A stretch of DNA of 64,000 nt from positions 2,281,501-2,345,500 of the forward strand of contig CP031585.1 in the NCBI GenBank assembly GCA_003217735.2, read 5' to 3'. Within the stretch, counting starts at the first letter, position 1, and each line of letters begins with the position of its first letter. Below the pieces are notes generated by a model. The model had not been told where the DNA came from and did not search any database. It saw only the letters and a program-made list of their open reading frames with translations. Position numbers and translations under genes: made by a program. Below, piece after piece: positions 18,641 through 27,912 of the stretch. The stretch comes from Marinibacterium anthonyi. Lineage in GTDB: Bacteria; Pseudomonadota; Alphaproteobacteria; Rhodobacterales; Rhodobacteraceae.

Positions 18641-19405
18641 TCAATGCTGGCGGTCAGATGCTTGGGCGGCTCTGGGATCGGGGCAGTCGTTCGGGCTGGG
18701 ATCCCGGCGAAAGGCCTTGCGGGCGGTACAGTCGGATTCGTGCGCGGCCAGCGCGATGTCGCGGGCGTTCAGCCGCGCTTCGAGAAAGGCAATGCGGTCG
18801 GCAAGGCGGGCCAGGGTGCGGCCCACCGGGTCGGGCATCAGGTGGTGGTTCAGGTCCACGCGATAGGGATCTGTCTGCGCGGGCTTGTCGGTTTGTACGA
18901 TGCGGGCCGGGATGCCGACGACGGTGGCGCCCTCGGGCACCGGGGACACGACGACGGAATTGGCGCCGACCATCGCGTTGCCGCCCACGTGGATCGGGCC
19001 CAGGATCTTGGCGCCCGCGCCGACCATGACGCCGTCTCCCAGCGAAGGATGACGCCGACCCGGCGACCAGCTGACCCCGCCCAGCGTGACGCCGTGATAC
19101 AGCGTGACATTGCGGCCCACGATGGCGGTCTCGCCGATGACAACGCCCGCGCCGTGGTCGATGAAGAACCCGCCGCCGATCTGCGCGCCCGGGTGGATGT
19201 CGATGCCGGTCACCATGCGGGCCATGTAGCTGACCACGCGCGCCGGAAAGCGGGCGCCAAGGGTCCAGAGGCCGTGGGCGAAGCGGTGGGCCACGGTGGC
19301 GTGCAGGCCCGGGTAGGTCAGCGCGGTTTCCAGCTTGCCCCGCGCGGCGGGGTCGCGGTGCCGGATGGCGGCGAAATCCTCGGCGACAAGGGACATCAGG
19401 TTCAT
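18641..19405 (-). CDS. cysE: Serine O-acetyltransferase (CysE/NifP)
   Basis: 254 residues. After an N-terminal helical part comes a left-handed beta-helix with hexapeptide repeats ([27 protein letters not shown]) and [34 protein letters not shown], the CysE signature. It acetylates serine to feed cysteine synthesis. The nif-linked copy, called NifP in Azotobacter, raises cysteine supply for NifS. It overlaps nifV by 4 bases. Confidence 0.93.
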   Translation of the reverse strand: MNLMSLVAEDFAAIRHRDPAARGKLETALTYPGLHATVAHRFAHGLWTLGARFPARVVSYMARMVTGIDIHPGAQIGGGFFIDHGAGVVIGETAIVGRNVTLYHGVTLGGVSWSPGRRHPSLGDGVMVGAGAKILGPIHVGGNAMVGANSVVVSPVPEGATVVGIPARIVQTDKPAQTDPYRVDLNHHLMPDPVGRTLARLADRIAFLEARLNARDIALAAHESDCTARKAFRRDPSPNDCPDPRAAQASDRQH

Positions 19406-20553
19406 GCGAAATCCCCCAGAGACCGGGCGCGGGCGACCAGCGCCACCAGGTCGCGTGGTTCCACGGGGCGTTTTTCACGGATGGCAAAGTCGCGCAGGAA
19501 CGGTTTCAGCGCGCGGGCGGTGGCTTCGTCCGACGGCAGGTTCGAGGCGGCGAGCGCCGCGCGCAATCCGGTGACGCCGGAATGCTTGCCGATGATGATC
19601 CGCCGCGCCAGGCCAAAGCGGGCGGGATCCATGCGCGGATCCTCGTAGGTGTCGGCCTGTTTCAGGATCGCGTCCACGTGGATGCCTGCCTCGTGGGCAA
19701 ACGCCATGCCGCCGGTGATCGGCTTGGACACGGGCAGGGGCCGGCCCGAGGCACCGGCGACAAGCGTCGAGAGCAGCGGCAACAGCGTCAGGTCGATGCC
19801 CGTGGCGATGTCGTCTGCTTCCAGCGCCGCCACGACTTCTTCCAGCGCGGCGTTGCCGGCGCGTTCGCCCAGGCCGTTGACGGTGACCGACAGGTGCGTG
19901 GCCCCGGCGAAATAGGCGGCGATGGTGTTGGCGGTGGCCATGCCGAAATCGTTGTGGGCATGGAATTCCATCGGCAGGGCGATGCGCGGCTGCAGACCGG
20001 CCACCAGACGATAGGCGGTCAGCGGGTTCAAAAGACCCAGCGTATCGGCGATGCGGAACCGGATGGCGCCGGCGGCCTGGGCGACCCGCGCCAGGTCGGC
20101 GATGAAATCGGGATCCGCGCGCGAGGCATCTTCGGCCCCCACCGACACGTCAAAACCGCGCGAGGTGGCGGTATAGACCAGCGCGGCGGTCTCGTTCAGC
20201 GCCCATTGCCGGTCGGCCTTCAGCTTGCCCATCAGCTGGCGTTCCGACGTGGGCACGGCGAAATGCACCCGCCGCGCGCCCGTCTTGTGTGCCAGGTCCA
20301 GGTCGCCCATCCGCAGGCGGCACCAGACGACCGGTTCGGCCTGGCGAAGTTCCCCCATGACCGCGCGGATCTCGGCGATCTCGTCGTATCCCATGGCCGC
20401 GATGCCGACTTCCATCTCGGGCACGCCGGCGGCGTCCAGCGCCCGGGCGATCGCGCGCTTTTCCTCCAGCGAAAAGGCGACACCGGCGGTCTGTTCGCCG
20501 TCACGCAGGGTGGTGTCGCAGATGACGGCAGGGCGGTTGCGAAGCACGGTCAT
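19402..20553 (-). CDS. nifV: NifV, homocitrate synthase
   Basis: 383 residues. The motif [16 protein letters not shown] near the N terminus is the metal/acyl-acceptor site of the DRE-TIM family, and [18 protein letters not shown] and [15 protein letters not shown] are typical of homocitrate/isopropylmalate synthases. It condenses acetyl-CoA and 2-oxoglutarate to homocitrate, the organic ligand of FeMo-co. The ATG at 20553 lies 10 bases after the nifS stop; an in-frame upstream extension is low-complexity read-through of nifS and is not used. Confidence 0.96.
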   Translation of the reverse strand: MTVLRNRPAVICDTTLRDGEQTAGVAFSLEEKRAIARALDAAGVPEMEVGIAAMGYDEIAEIRAVMGELRQAEPVVWCRLRMGDLDLAHKTGARRVHFAVPTSERQLMGKLKADRQWALNETAALVYTATSRGFDVSVGAEDASRADPDFIADLARVAQAAGAIRFRIADTLGLLNPLTAYRLVAGLQPRIALPMEFHAHNDFGMATANTIAAYFAGATHLSVTVNGLGERAGNAALEEVVAALEADDIATGIDLTLLPLLSTLVAGASGRPLPVSKPITGGMAFAHEAGIHVDAILKQADTYEDPRMDPARFGLARRIIIGKHSGVTGLRAALAASNLPSDEATARALKPFLRDFAIREKRPVEPRDLVALVARARSLGDFA

Positions 20554-20563
20554 GGGGCGATCC

Positions 20564-21766
20564 TCAGGCGTAGGCGGGGTTGAAGGCGTCGGGGCTTGCG
20601 CCGTCCTTCGTCCAGAAGGGCGACATCTCGCGCAGGCCGGCGATGATGTCGGGCATGACCGCCAGCACATGATCGACCTGGGCCTCCGTCGTCTCGCGGC
20701 TCAGGGAAAACCGGATCGCGCCGTGGGCGGCGGTAAACGGGATGTCCATGGCGCGCAGCACGTGGCTGGGCTCCAGGGATCCGGACGTGCAGGCGGACCC
20801 GGACGACGCCGCGATGCCCGCCTGGTTCAGCTTCAGCAGGATCGCCTCGCCCTCGATGAATTCAAAGGCCACGGTGGTGGTGTTGGGCAGCCGGTCCAGC
20901 GGATCGCCGGTGACGAAGCAATGACCGATGCGCTGGATCAGACCCTGTTCCAGACGGTCGCGCAGGGCGGCCATTCGGGGGGCGTCCGTGGCCATGGTGG
21001 CCAAGCTCATCTCGGCGGCCTTGCCGAGGCCGACGATGGCGGGCGCGTTTTCCGTACCCGCGCGCCGCCCGCGTTCCTGGTGCCCGCCGCGCAGCAGCGG
21101 GCGGAACCGCGTGCCCTTGCGCAGATACAGCGCGCCCAACCCCTTGGGCCCGTGGATCTTGTGGGACGACAGCGACAGCATGTCGATCTCGGTGTCTTTC
21201 AGGTTGATCGCCACCTTGCCGACCGCCTGAACGGCGTCGGTGTGAAACAGCGCGCCATGCTGATGCGCCAGCTCGGCCAACCCATCGACCGGGAAGATCG
21301 TGCCGGTTTCATTGTTGGCCCACATGAAGCTGACCAGCGCGACGCGGTCGCTGAGTGCGGCGCGGTAGGCGTCGATGTCCAGGCGGCCCTGCCTGTCGAC
21401 GCCGATGCGGTGAACCGTGACGCCTTCGTGTTTCTCCAGCCAGTCGCACAACGACAGGATCGCCGGGTGTTCGACGGCCGACGTGATGATCTCGGTCCGG
21501 CCCTGCATGACGCGCAGGGCGGACCGGATGGCAGTGTTGTTGGATTCCGTGCCGCCCGAGGTAAAGATGATCTCGTGGTCGAATTCCGCGCCGATGAGCT
21601 GTTGCAGCGACCGGCGCGCCTTGCGCAGGGCGCCGCCGACTTCCGCGCCGAAGGCGTGGATCGACGAGGCGTTACCGAACTGTTCCGAGAAGTAGGGGAG
21701 CATTTCGGCAACCACTTCGGGAAAGCAGCGGGTGGTGGCGTTGTTGTCCAGGTAGATCGGGTCCAT
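20564..21766 (-). CDS. nifS: NifS, cysteine desulfurase
   Basis: 400 residues. The PLP lysine is K203 in [17 protein letters not shown] and the persulfide-forming cysteine is C326 in [17 protein letters not shown]. It takes sulfur from cysteine and passes it to NifU. It follows nifU by 11 bases in the operon iscA-nifU-nifS-nifV. Confidence 0.97.
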   Translation of the reverse strand: MDPIYLDNNATTRCFPEVVAEMLPYFSEQFGNASSIHAFGAEVGGALRKARRSLQQLIGAEFDHEIIFTSGGTESNNTAIRSALRVMQGRTEIITSAVEHPAILSLCDWLEKHEGVTVHRIGVDRQGRLDIDAYRAALSDRVALVSFMWANNETGTIFPVDGLAELAHQHGALFHTDAVQAVGKVAINLKDTEIDMLSLSSHKIHGPKGLGALYLRKGTRFRPLLRGGHQERGRRAGTENAPAIVGLGKAAEMSLATMATDAPRMAALRDRLEQGLIQRIGHCFVTGDPLDRLPNTTTVAFEFIEGEAILLKLNQAGIAASSGSACTSGSLEPSHVLRAMDIPFTAAHGAIRFSLSRETTEAQVDHVLAVMPDIIAGLREMSPFWTKDGASPDAFNPAYA

Positions 21767-21777
21767 TTCTGCCTCCC

Positions 21778-22776
21778 TCAGGGCTTGGCCACGGGCACGA
21801 TCCGCATGGGACGGCCGAGCGCTTCGGTGATCTTCTTCTGCAGCCCACCCAGCGTCAGCGATGCCAGCTGGCAGCCCGAGCAGGCGCCGGAGAGATGCAC
21901 GAGGACCTTGGGTCCCTCCATGTCCACCAGTTCCACGTTGCCGCCGTCGGCCACGAAGATCGGGCGCATGTCCTCGATGATGCGGGTGACGGCGATCACG
22001 TCCCTGGCCGACGTCACGGGGGCTTCGGCGACGGCTACGGGGGCTGCCGGCATGGCGATCTGCACCGGGGCCGATGGCTGCGGCGGCAACTTGGGCGCGG
22101 GCGGCTGGTCGGGGATGACGAATCCCTTGGGCTTGGTCATTGCCGGCTTGGGCGCAGCGCCGAAGACGAACGCCTCTTCCGCCTTGATCAGCCCCTCGGC
22201 AACCATGGCAGTGTTGATATCGCTCAGGATTTCCTCGACCTGCTCGCGGCAGGAGTTACAGGATCCGCCGGCTTTGGTGTAAAATGTCACCATCTCGACC
22301 GTGGTCAGCTTGTTGGTGCGGATGGCGCGTTCCAGCATGCCCTCGTCGACCCCGAAACACCGGCAGATCAGCGCGCCGTCCTCGTGGTCGTCATCTGCCA
22401 GGGTCTCGCCGCGCCAGGCGGCGACGGCGGCGCCCAGAGCTTCCTGACCCATGACCGAGCAGTGCATTTTCTCGGGCGGCAAGCCGTCCAGGAAATCGGC
22501 GATGTCCTGGTTGGTCAGCTTACCGGCTTCGTCGATGGTCTTGCCGATCACCAGTTCGGTCAGGGCCGAAGACGACGCGATGGCCGACCCGCAGCCGAAG
22601 GTCTGGAACCTGGCGTCCTCGATGACGTCCGTTTCCGGGTTCACCTTCAGCATCAGTTTCAGGGCGTCCCCGCAGGAGAGCGAGCCGACTTCGCCGATGG
22701 CGTTGGCGTCGTCCAGGGCGCCTGCGTTCTTCGGGTTGAAGAAGTATTCCTTGACCTTGTCCGAATAGTCCCACAT
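21778..22776 (-). CDS. nifU: NifU, modular Fe-S scaffold
   Basis: 332 residues with the full three-part NifU layout: an IscU-like domain with C35, C62 and C106; a central [2Fe-2S] domain with C138-x-C140 and C173-x2-C176; a long Pro/Ala-rich linker (about 207-255); and a C-terminal Nfu domain with C299-x2-C302. It assembles 4Fe-4S clusters for nitrogenase. The ATG at 22776 ([17 protein letters not shown]) has AAGGAG upstream. The linker is longer than in many NifU proteins. Confidence 0.97.
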   Translation of the reverse strand: MWDYSDKVKEYFFNPKNAGALDDANAIGEVGSLSCGDALKLMLKVNPETDVIEDARFQTFGCGSAIASSSALTELVIGKTIDEAGKLTNQDIADFLDGLPPEKMHCSVMGQEALGAAVAAWRGETLADDDHEDGALICRCFGVDEGMLERAIRTNKLTTVEMVTFYTKAGGSCNSCREQVEEILSDINTAMVAEGLIKAEEAFVFGAAPKPAMTKPKGFVIPDQPPAPKLPPQPSAPVQIAMPAAPVAVAEAPVTSARDVIAVTRIIEDMRPIFVADGGNVELVDMEGPKVLVHLSGACSGCQLASLTLGGLQKKITEALGRPMRIVPVAKP

Positions 22777-22789
22777 CGGCGCTGTCTCC

Positions 22790-23110
22790 TTAGCAGAACG
22801 ACTTGCCGCAGCCGCAGGAGCTGGAGGCGTTGGGGTTGTTGAAGACAAAGCCCGAGCCTTGGAGGCCGGTGACGAAGTCGATGGTGGTGCCGGTCAGGTG
22901 TTCCTGGCTGGCGGGGTCGACCAGCACGGTGACTTCGCCGGCGGTGATCACCGCGTCGTCGGGCTGGGCTTCCAGTTCCAGCGCCATGCCGTATTTCAGG
23001 CCGGCGCAGCCACCGCCCTGCACCATGACGCGCAATCCCGCGACGGGCTGGCCGGCACCGTCGATGGCCGTCTTGATGGCGGTCCGGGCGGGTTCGGTGA
23101 TCTCGATCAT
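22790..23110 (-). CDS. iscA: A-type Fe-S carrier, nif-specific IscA
   Basis: 106 residues with C35 in [15 protein letters not shown] and the C-terminal C99-G-C101 plus terminal C106. These are the three cysteines of A-type carriers. As first gene after the sigma54 promoter at 23157-23171 and directly ahead of nifU, it is the nif-dedicated IscA that helps NifU/NifS cluster assembly. The start at 23110 follows AGGAGAG; predicted leader about 35 bases. Confidence 0.94.
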   Translation of the reverse strand: MIEITEPARTAIKTAIDGAGQPVAGLRVMVQGGGCAGLKYGMALELEAQPDDAVITAGEVTVLVDPASQEHLTGTTIDFVTGLQGSGFVFNNPNASSSCGCGKSFC

Positions 23111-23156
23111 GTCGTCTCTCCTGTCTGGCGGGATCCAAGCATCTGCCGATAATCCA

Positions 23157-23171
23157 GCAAGCAGCGTGCCA
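23157..23171 (-). promoter_or_regulatory. Sigma54 -24/-12 promoter of the iscA-nifUSV operon
   Basis: On the minus strand TGGCACG-CTGC-TTGCT is a perfect -24/-12 element with GG-N10-GC spacing. The predicted start of transcription is near 23145. It probably drives a unit of about 11 kb through nifV, fixABCX and modABC to bfr. Confidence 0.92.
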
Positions 23172-23223
23172 AGTCGCAAGATCGCGTGATTTCAAAGGGT
23201 TGAACGGTTGTCCCCGTGCCAAG

Positions 23224-23239
23224 TGTCGACATTGACAGA
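23224..23239. promoter_or_regulatory. Imperfect NifA site upstream of iscA
   Basis: TGT-CGACATTGAC-AGA differs from TGT-N10-ACA at one base. Its centre is about 86 bp upstream of the predicted start, the same place where perfect sites lie in the other three nif promoters. No perfect site was found in the 248-base gap. Confidence 0.45.
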
Positions 23240-23358
23240 AATGCGACAGCGACAATTTACGTGGGGTCCGCCGGTTTTGTCGCATCGCCCGGGCTTTCCC
23301 GGGGGCGGGGGCGTTCCCATCTTGATGCACAGGCGCAGCTTACCGGGAGTGGAAAAAG

Positions 23359-24078
23359 ATGATTGCCTGCACACAAGTGACCGACACAAACATCCTTGAG
23401 ATCGCGCTGTCCGGCGCGGTCAGTCGGGAGGATTACGAAACCGTCCTGATCCCCGCCATCGACAGGGCGTTGGAAGATTACGACGCGATCCGCGCGCTGG
23501 TGCTGATCGCGCCGGGAACGGATTACACCGTCGGCGCGCTGAAGGATGACGCCTGGATGGGGCTGAAGCACTGGCGCGGGTTCGAACGGATCGCGGTGGT
23601 CGGCAAGGACGGCTGGATCGGCAAGGCGCTGAAGGGCGTGTCGATCATGATGCCATGTCCGGTGATGCTGTTCGAGGACGGCAAGCGGGACGAGGCAATG
23701 CGCTGGCTGCAGGAAAGCCTGGGCGCGATCCACCAGACCGACCTGGGCGACGGCGTGCTGCATGTGCAGCTGATGGGCAAGCTGGACCCGTCGGTCTATG
23801 CCGAAGAGACCGAGGACCTGAACGCCTTTATCCGGCGCAACGAACGGTTCCGCCTGTTGCTGGATCTGCGGGATTTCGACGGCTGGCAGGGGCTGGCCGG
23901 GGTGACCGAACACCTGAAGCTGGTGCGCGACCATCACGGGCTGATCGACAAGGCGGCCATCGTGGGGCAACGCGGCTGGGAAAAGCTGGCCGCGCGCATC
24001 GGCGGCGCCATGATGGGGGCCGACACCAAGTATTTCGCCGGCGATCTCGAGGCGGCGAAGGCCTGGATCAAGGCCTGA
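23359..24078 (+). CDS. Tandem STAS/SpoIIAA-like protein inside the nif island
   Basis: 239 residues made of two similar halves. Each has a beta strand, a loop and the sequence IRALVLIAP or FRLLLDLRDFDGW, then WxGLKHW / LAGVTEHLKL, ending in RIAVVGKDGW / KAAIVGQRGWEKLAA. These are the features of the SpoIIAA-like (STAS) fold, family formerly DUF3478. It is probably a soluble lipid- or nucleotide-binding protein. It is transcribed divergently from iscA and converges with the TPR gene, with stops only 2 bases apart. A link to nitrogen fixation rests on position only. Confidence 0.7.
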   Translation: MIACTQVTDTNILEIALSGAVSREDYETVLIPAIDRALEDYDAIRALVLIAPGTDYTVGALKDDAWMGLKHWRGFERIAVVGKDGWIGKALKGVSIMMPCPVMLFEDGKRDEAMRWLQESLGAIHQTDLGDGVLHVQLMGKLDPSVYAEETEDLNAFIRRNERFRLLLDLRDFDGWQGLAGVTEHLKLVRDHHGLIDKAAIVGQRGWEKLAARIGGAMMGADTKYFAGDLEAAKAWIKA

Positions 24079-24080
24079 GG

Positions 24081-24542
24081 TCAGTCTTCGTCGTCCAGGC
24101 CGCCGGCGCGGTCGATGACGCCCAGCAGGTGGCCGCCGCCGAACCGGTCGGTCGGGTCCAGCTCGACCGACTTGGCAAAGGCGTCGCGGGCCAGCGGCGC
24201 CCGGCCCAGCCGGGCCGCGCAATAGCCGATGGCGACCAGGCATTGCAGGAACAGTCCCGGCGCGAATTCGTGGGCGGTGAAATCGGCGTCGTCCGGCCGG
24301 ACCGCCCGCCAGTCGGTGGGGATGTTCAGACGCCGCGCCGCCATTTCGACCAGGACATGGGCGTGCTTCGATGCCTCAGAATATTCGTGCAGGTAGAAGT
24401 GGAACCGATAGGCGGCCAGGCGCACATGCACATTGTCGGGCTCCTGTTTCAGGGCCCGGTGGATGGCTGCGGCCGACGCCATGGGTTGCGAATGGGCAGC
24501 CTCGGCACCGGCAAGCAGGTGCATGGCGTCAATCGGGGGCAA
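24081..24542 (-). CDS. TPR-like protein, last gene of the nifE operon
   Basis: 153 residues. The helical repeats (AAAIHRALKQEPDNVHVRLAAYRFHFY; APLARDAFAKSVELDPTDRFGGGH) resemble tetratricopeptide motifs. The start is uncertain: a TTG at 24542 follows GAGGAG at short spacing and overlaps the nifQ 3' end by 14 bases, while the first ATG is at 24524. The family occurs in nif clusters next to nifQ and has no known role. An adaptor function is possible. Confidence 0.65.
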   Translation of the reverse strand: MPPIDAMHLLAGAEAAHSQPMASAAAIHRALKQEPDNVHVRLAAYRFHFYLHEYSEASKHAHVLVEMAARRLNIPTDWRAVRPDDADFTAHEFAPGLFLQCLVAIGYCAARLGRAPLARDAFAKSVELDPTDRFGGGHLLGVIDRAGGLDDED

Positions 24543-25062
24543 AACACTCCTCGCGTTCCGGACATTCGCCGCAGGTGGGCGACAGGCAGATCTGGAACCC
24601 CTCGGAGGAACAGATCTGGCGATACAGGAATTTCTTCCAGCGCATGTTCTGGGAATTGGCCGCCTTCAGCCCCGGCAGGTGCCGTCCGATCAGTTCCGAA
24701 AGTGACGGACGATTGGCCAGGCCAAGGTCTTCCCACAGGTGATGCGGCTCTTGCGCGCGGCGGGCGAGGATGGCGGCCAGCCAACGGGCTTCGGGCGCGC
24801 CAGAGCCGCCGCGAAAGAGGATCAGCGTGGTGATGGCCTTCTGGTCCTCGGGGACGGGCGTCATCGGCACATCCAGATCCGGCAGGTCGGCATAGGGAAA
24901 CCAGCGGTCGCGCAGCGCCGCGATCTGGGGACCGGGCAGGCCCAGCAGGTCGGGCAGCGACCCAAGGCCCGCCGCCCGTTCCGACAAGGCGTGGTCGACG
25001 ATCAGGCAGAAATCGGACGTGTCCAGCATCCGCGCCGCGATCCCGCCCGCCGCAAGAGCCAT
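24529..25062 (-). CDS. nifQ: NifQ, molybdenum donor for FeMo-co synthesis
   Basis: 177 residues. The C-terminal motif C159-x4-C164-x2-C167-x5-C173 is the NifQ signature that binds a Mo-Fe-S cluster. NifQ passes molybdenum to NifEN/NifH. The ATG at 25062 is one base past the fdxB stop. Genetically it complements the modABC transporter in the neighbouring operon. Confidence 0.93.
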   Translation of the reverse strand: MALAAGGIAARMLDTSDFCLIVDHALSERAAGLGSLPDLLGLPGPQIAALRDRWFPYADLPDLDVPMTPVPEDQKAITTLILFRGGSGAPEARWLAAILARRAQEPHHLWEDLGLANRPSLSELIGRHLPGLKAANSQNMRWKKFLYRQICSSEGFQICLSPTCGECPEREECFAPD

Positions 25063-25063
25063 G

Positions 25064-25369
25064 TCAGTCCAGGGCCGCATGGGTCTGGCAATCCGACGGG
25101 CAGACGCGGTTGCAGGCGCCGCAGCCGATGCAATTCTCGGGGTGGATCATCGTCATGACGGACTTGACGATCTCGTCTTCGTATTCCTCGTAGTCGTCCG
25201 TGCCGGGGGCCACGATCATGCCTTCGTCGGTGACCCCGTGCAGGGTCATCACATCGCGGCCGCAGACCTTGTAGCAGCGCCCGCAGCCGATGCATTTCCC
25301 GGCGTCGATGGCCATGAGGAATTCGGGCACGTATTCCGCGCCCCCGCGGGTGTAGGCAACCATGCTCAT
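25064..25369 (-). CDS. fdxB: Nif-specific ferredoxin III, FdxB type
   Basis: 101 residues with two 4Fe-4S sites: CIGCGRCYKVCGRD at about 26-38 and CIGCGACNRVCPSDC at about 80-94. The acidic stretch DDYEEYEDE between them is typical of FdxB. In place of the usual proline after the fourth cysteine, cluster I has a glycine. It follows the CCE_0567-like gene by 4 bases. Confidence 0.93.
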   Translation of the reverse strand: MSMVAYTRGGAEYVPEFLMAIDAGKCIGCGRCYKVCGRDVMTLHGVTDEGMIVAPGTDDYEEYEDEIVKSVMTMIHPENCIGCGACNRVCPSDCQTHAALD

Positions 25370-25373
25370 CCGC

Positions 25374-25580
25374 TTATGCCTCCTCGGCTTTCCTGGCCGC
25401 TTTCAGCGCCTTGCGGGCCTCGGCCAGGTCCTTGAAGACCTGAAAGGTCTCTTCGGCCACGGCGGGGATCTTGTCCCAGTCGACGGGCAGTTCCTCGGAC
25501 AGGTCGTGCAGGTTCATCTTGGCCTGGGTGGACCGCATCGACAGTTTCCTGATTTGGGCTTCCAGTTCTTCGACGGACAT
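25374..25580 (-). CDS. CCE_0567-family small metalloprotein-like protein
   Basis: 68 residues, entirely helical, with LEAQIRKLSMRSTQAKMNLHDLSEELPVDWDKIP, the pattern of the CCE_0567 family encoded between the NifX-associated gene and fdxB in many diazotrophs. It is thought to be a metal-binding helical hairpin; its role in nitrogen fixation is not established. Confidence 0.85.
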   Translation of the reverse strand: MSVEELEAQIRKLSMRSTQAKMNLHDLSEELPVDWDKIPAVAEETFQVFKDLAEARKALKAARKAEEA

Positions 25581-25595
25581 CGGTGGCTCCTTTCC

Positions 25596-26069
25596 TTAGT
25601 CTCGGGCGGCGTCGGGGTATTTTTCAATGGCGTCAACGGCCTGCGCGACGATCTTGTCGCCGGCCTCGGCCAGTTTCGCCCAGGTGGTGAAACCGAAACG
25701 ATGCACGTCGCGCAGGTGTTTGGACACGACGACCAGCTTGCCGGCGATCAGCACGATGCGGCCGAACCCCTCGTGGCTCATCTTGGACATCTGGGAGGCC
25801 ATGCAGCCGGTGCGCTTTTCGATCAGCAGGCCGATGGCGTCGTAGAACTTGCCGATGCGCCACATCACGTCCGGGTCCGGATCGCCGATGATCGGGATCT
25901 CGCGGCGTTCCTCTGCCGTCACGATGAAGTCCGACATGATGTCGGCATCGGTCTTCTCGTCCCACTGGCCATAGCTGTCCTCGGCCCGGATGACGGCGGC
26001 CAGTTGCTTGAGGAAGTCGCTATCGACCATCTCTCCGCCGCGCGGACCGTCCAGGGTATCGGTGGTCAT
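25596..26069 (-). CDS. NifX-associated protein (DUF269)
   Basis: 157 residues. The segment DSFGxWDxKTDxD-like EDSYGQWDEKTDADIMSDFIVTAEERREIPIIGDPDPDV and GKFYDAIGLLIEKRTGCMASQMSKMSHEGFGRIVLIAGKLVVVSKHLRDVHRFGF identify the DUF269 family found after nifX. Start and nifX stop share one base (TGATG). The function is unknown, presumably in cofactor assembly. Confidence 0.92.
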   Translation of the reverse strand: MTTDTLDGPRGGEMVDSDFLKQLAAVIRAEDSYGQWDEKTDADIMSDFIVTAEERREIPIIGDPDPDVMWRIGKFYDAIGLLIEKRTGCMASQMSKMSHEGFGRIVLIAGKLVVVSKHLRDVHRFGFTTWAKLAEAGDKIVAQAVDAIEKYPDAARD

Positions 26070-26551
26070 CAGACCCACTCCTCTGCTTCCATATCGTCCA
26101 TGAAACCGGGTTTTTCGAACGTGCCCAGGATCTTGCGCAGGAACGGCGGGGGCGTGCCGTTCAGCATCACCTGCACCTGCTCCAGCACCGCCTCGATCGG
26201 CTCGGGATCCTTGCGCTTGATCGGGTGGATCCCGGCCTTGACGATCTTGGCGGCCGACGGCCCGCCGATGGCCAGCGCGAACAGCAGCGAACAGCCCTCC
26301 AGTGCCTCGATCTTGGGCGTGATCTTGTCGTCCTGATCGTCGTGCTTGCCCTTCTGCCTGGTCACGTTGTCGAACTCGTGCGCCGCGATGAAACGCGCGC
26401 CGGTCTTCCAGACCTCGTAGACGGCGAACTTGCGGGCCGACCCGAAATGCGCGTTCAGATGTTCCAGGTCATTGGTGGCAATGGCCACGCGCAGGGGCGT
26501 CTCCCCCTGCGCCGGGCAGTCGGTTTCAACAAGTCGCAGCGTGCGGGACAT
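26069..26551 (-). CDS. nifX: NifX, FeMo-co precursor carrier
   Basis: 160 residues. The NifX/NafY fold is visible from VAIATNDLEHLNAHFGSARKFAVYEV, including the conserved N-x-H-F-G-x-A. The region CSLLFALAIGGPSAAKIVKAGIHPIK corresponds to the second half. NifX binds NifB-co and the VK cluster and moves them to NifEN. The start lies 26 bases inside the nifN 3' end, the deepest overlap in the operon. Confidence 0.94.
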   Translation of the reverse strand: MSRTLRLVETDCPAQGETPLRVAIATNDLEHLNAHFGSARKFAVYEVWKTGARFIAAHEFDNVTRQKGKHDDQDDKITPKIEALEGCSLLFALAIGGPSAAKIVKAGIHPIKRKDPEPIEAVLEQVQVMLNGTPPPFLRKILGTFEKPGFMDDMEAEEWV

Positions 26552-27911
26552 GCTCGAACTCCTCTGGGATGGGGGCGGCGCCGAAATCTTCCGGGCTCGC
26601 GCGGTGATGTTCGGCCTGCACGGTGTTGGCGATCTCGTAGAGAAACGCCCGCGTGCCGCGATAGCCGACGCGGTTGATGTCCTGCGCGCCGATCCGGTCG
26701 AAGATCGGAAAGCCCGCGCGAACCAGCGGCAGGTGCAGCCGATGCGCTGCGTGCCGGCCGTGGGAATGGGTGATCAGCATCCGGGCGCCGTTTTCGCGCG
26801 CCGAGCGTTCGAAGTCGCCGAGGTCGCCCAGGATGACCTCGTCACAGGGCATGCGGTCGATCAGCGGGGTGTGCTGCGACGTGGTGACGGCGGTCACGAT
26901 TTCAGCGCCCATGGAGGCGAGCGTGGTCGAGAGCGCGAACAGCAGGTCCGGGTCGGCGCCGATGGCGACCTTCAGCCCGCCGGTGTGGAAATGCGCATCC
27001 AGCGCGGCATCGATCAGGCGGGACCGGTCGCGTTTCACCGAGGGCGGCGCGTCCTGCTGGCCCGAAAGCCCCATCAGCGTGCGGACAAAGGCATCGACGG
27101 GTTTCAGCCCGGTGACCGACTGGAAGACGCGGTAGGGCACCATGGCCTTGTCTTCCAGCAGCTTGGCCGCGCCGCGCATGGATTCCCCCACGGCCAGCGT
27201 GAAACCGCTGCGGGCGCATCTGGCGATATCCTCGATGGTGGTCCCGCCCAGAGATGTCCCGCGCCAGTCGTCCGACACATGCCCGTCAAGCGACGAGGAG
27301 ATATCCGGCAGCACGATGGGGGTCAGGCCGAAGGCGCGGACCAGGCGAACCAGTTCCTCGATCTCGGCGGGGGTCAGGTGGGACCCGGCCAGCAGCGTGA
27401 CCTGCCGCAGGTCGGGATCGCGTTCCGTCACCGAAGGGACCAGCGCGTCGATGATGGCTTCGACCGCCTTGGCCCAGCCGTCCTGCAGCGCACCGTCGAA
27501 ATCGGGGGTGGAGGCATAGACGATGGCGGTGTCGTCGAAATCGCGCCGGCGGGCGACGATCTCCTTCAACTCGCCCACCACGTCCTCGCCGCGGGTCTCG
27601 GTCAGCGCGGTCGAGGCGATGCCGATGAAGCGGGGCGCGGATTTGGCGCGCAGGTTCTCGATGGCTTCCTCGATCTGGTCCGCGCCGCCGAGGATGGTCG
27701 AGACCTCGTTCATCGCGGTGGTCTGCAGCGGCACCGCTTCCTTGAAGTGGCGCACCAGGTGGACCATGGCGAAAGCGGTGCAGCCCTGTGATCCGTGGAA
27801 CAGGGGGATGGCGCGTTCGATGCCCAGGTAGGCCAGCGCGGCACCAAGGGGCGTGGAGGATTTCAGCGGATTGGTGCTGAGCGCGCGTTTGGGGTGTTTG
27901 AGCCGGGCCAT
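26526..27911 (-). CDS. nifN: NifN, FeMo-co scaffold beta-like subunit
   Basis: 461 residues, homologous to NifK. The cysteine in PLFHGSQGCTAFAMVHLVRHFKE corresponds to a cluster ligand; the equivalent of the NifK C153 region reads IASTALTETRGED, without the cysteine, as is normal for NifN. With NifE it forms the scaffold on which NifB-co matures to FeMo-co. It starts 1 base after the nifE stop. Confidence 0.96.
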   Translation of the reverse strand: MARLKHPKRALSTNPLKSSTPLGAALAYLGIERAIPLFHGSQGCTAFAMVHLVRHFKEAVPLQTTAMNEVSTILGGADQIEEAIENLRAKSAPRFIGIASTALTETRGEDVVGELKEIVARRRDFDDTAIVYASTPDFDGALQDGWAKAVEAIIDALVPSVTERDPDLRQVTLLAGSHLTPAEIEELVRLVRAFGLTPIVLPDISSSLDGHVSDDWRGTSLGGTTIEDIARCARSGFTLAVGESMRGAAKLLEDKAMVPYRVFQSVTGLKPVDAFVRTLMGLSGQQDAPPSVKRDRSRLIDAALDAHFHTGGLKVAIGADPDLLFALSTTLASMGAEIVTAVTTSQHTPLIDRMPCDEVILGDLGDFERSARENGARMLITHSHGRHAAHRLHLPLVRAGFPIFDRIGAQDINRVGYRGTRAFLYEIANTVQAEHHRASPEDFGAAPIPEEFEHVPHAATC

Positions 27912-27912
27912 C

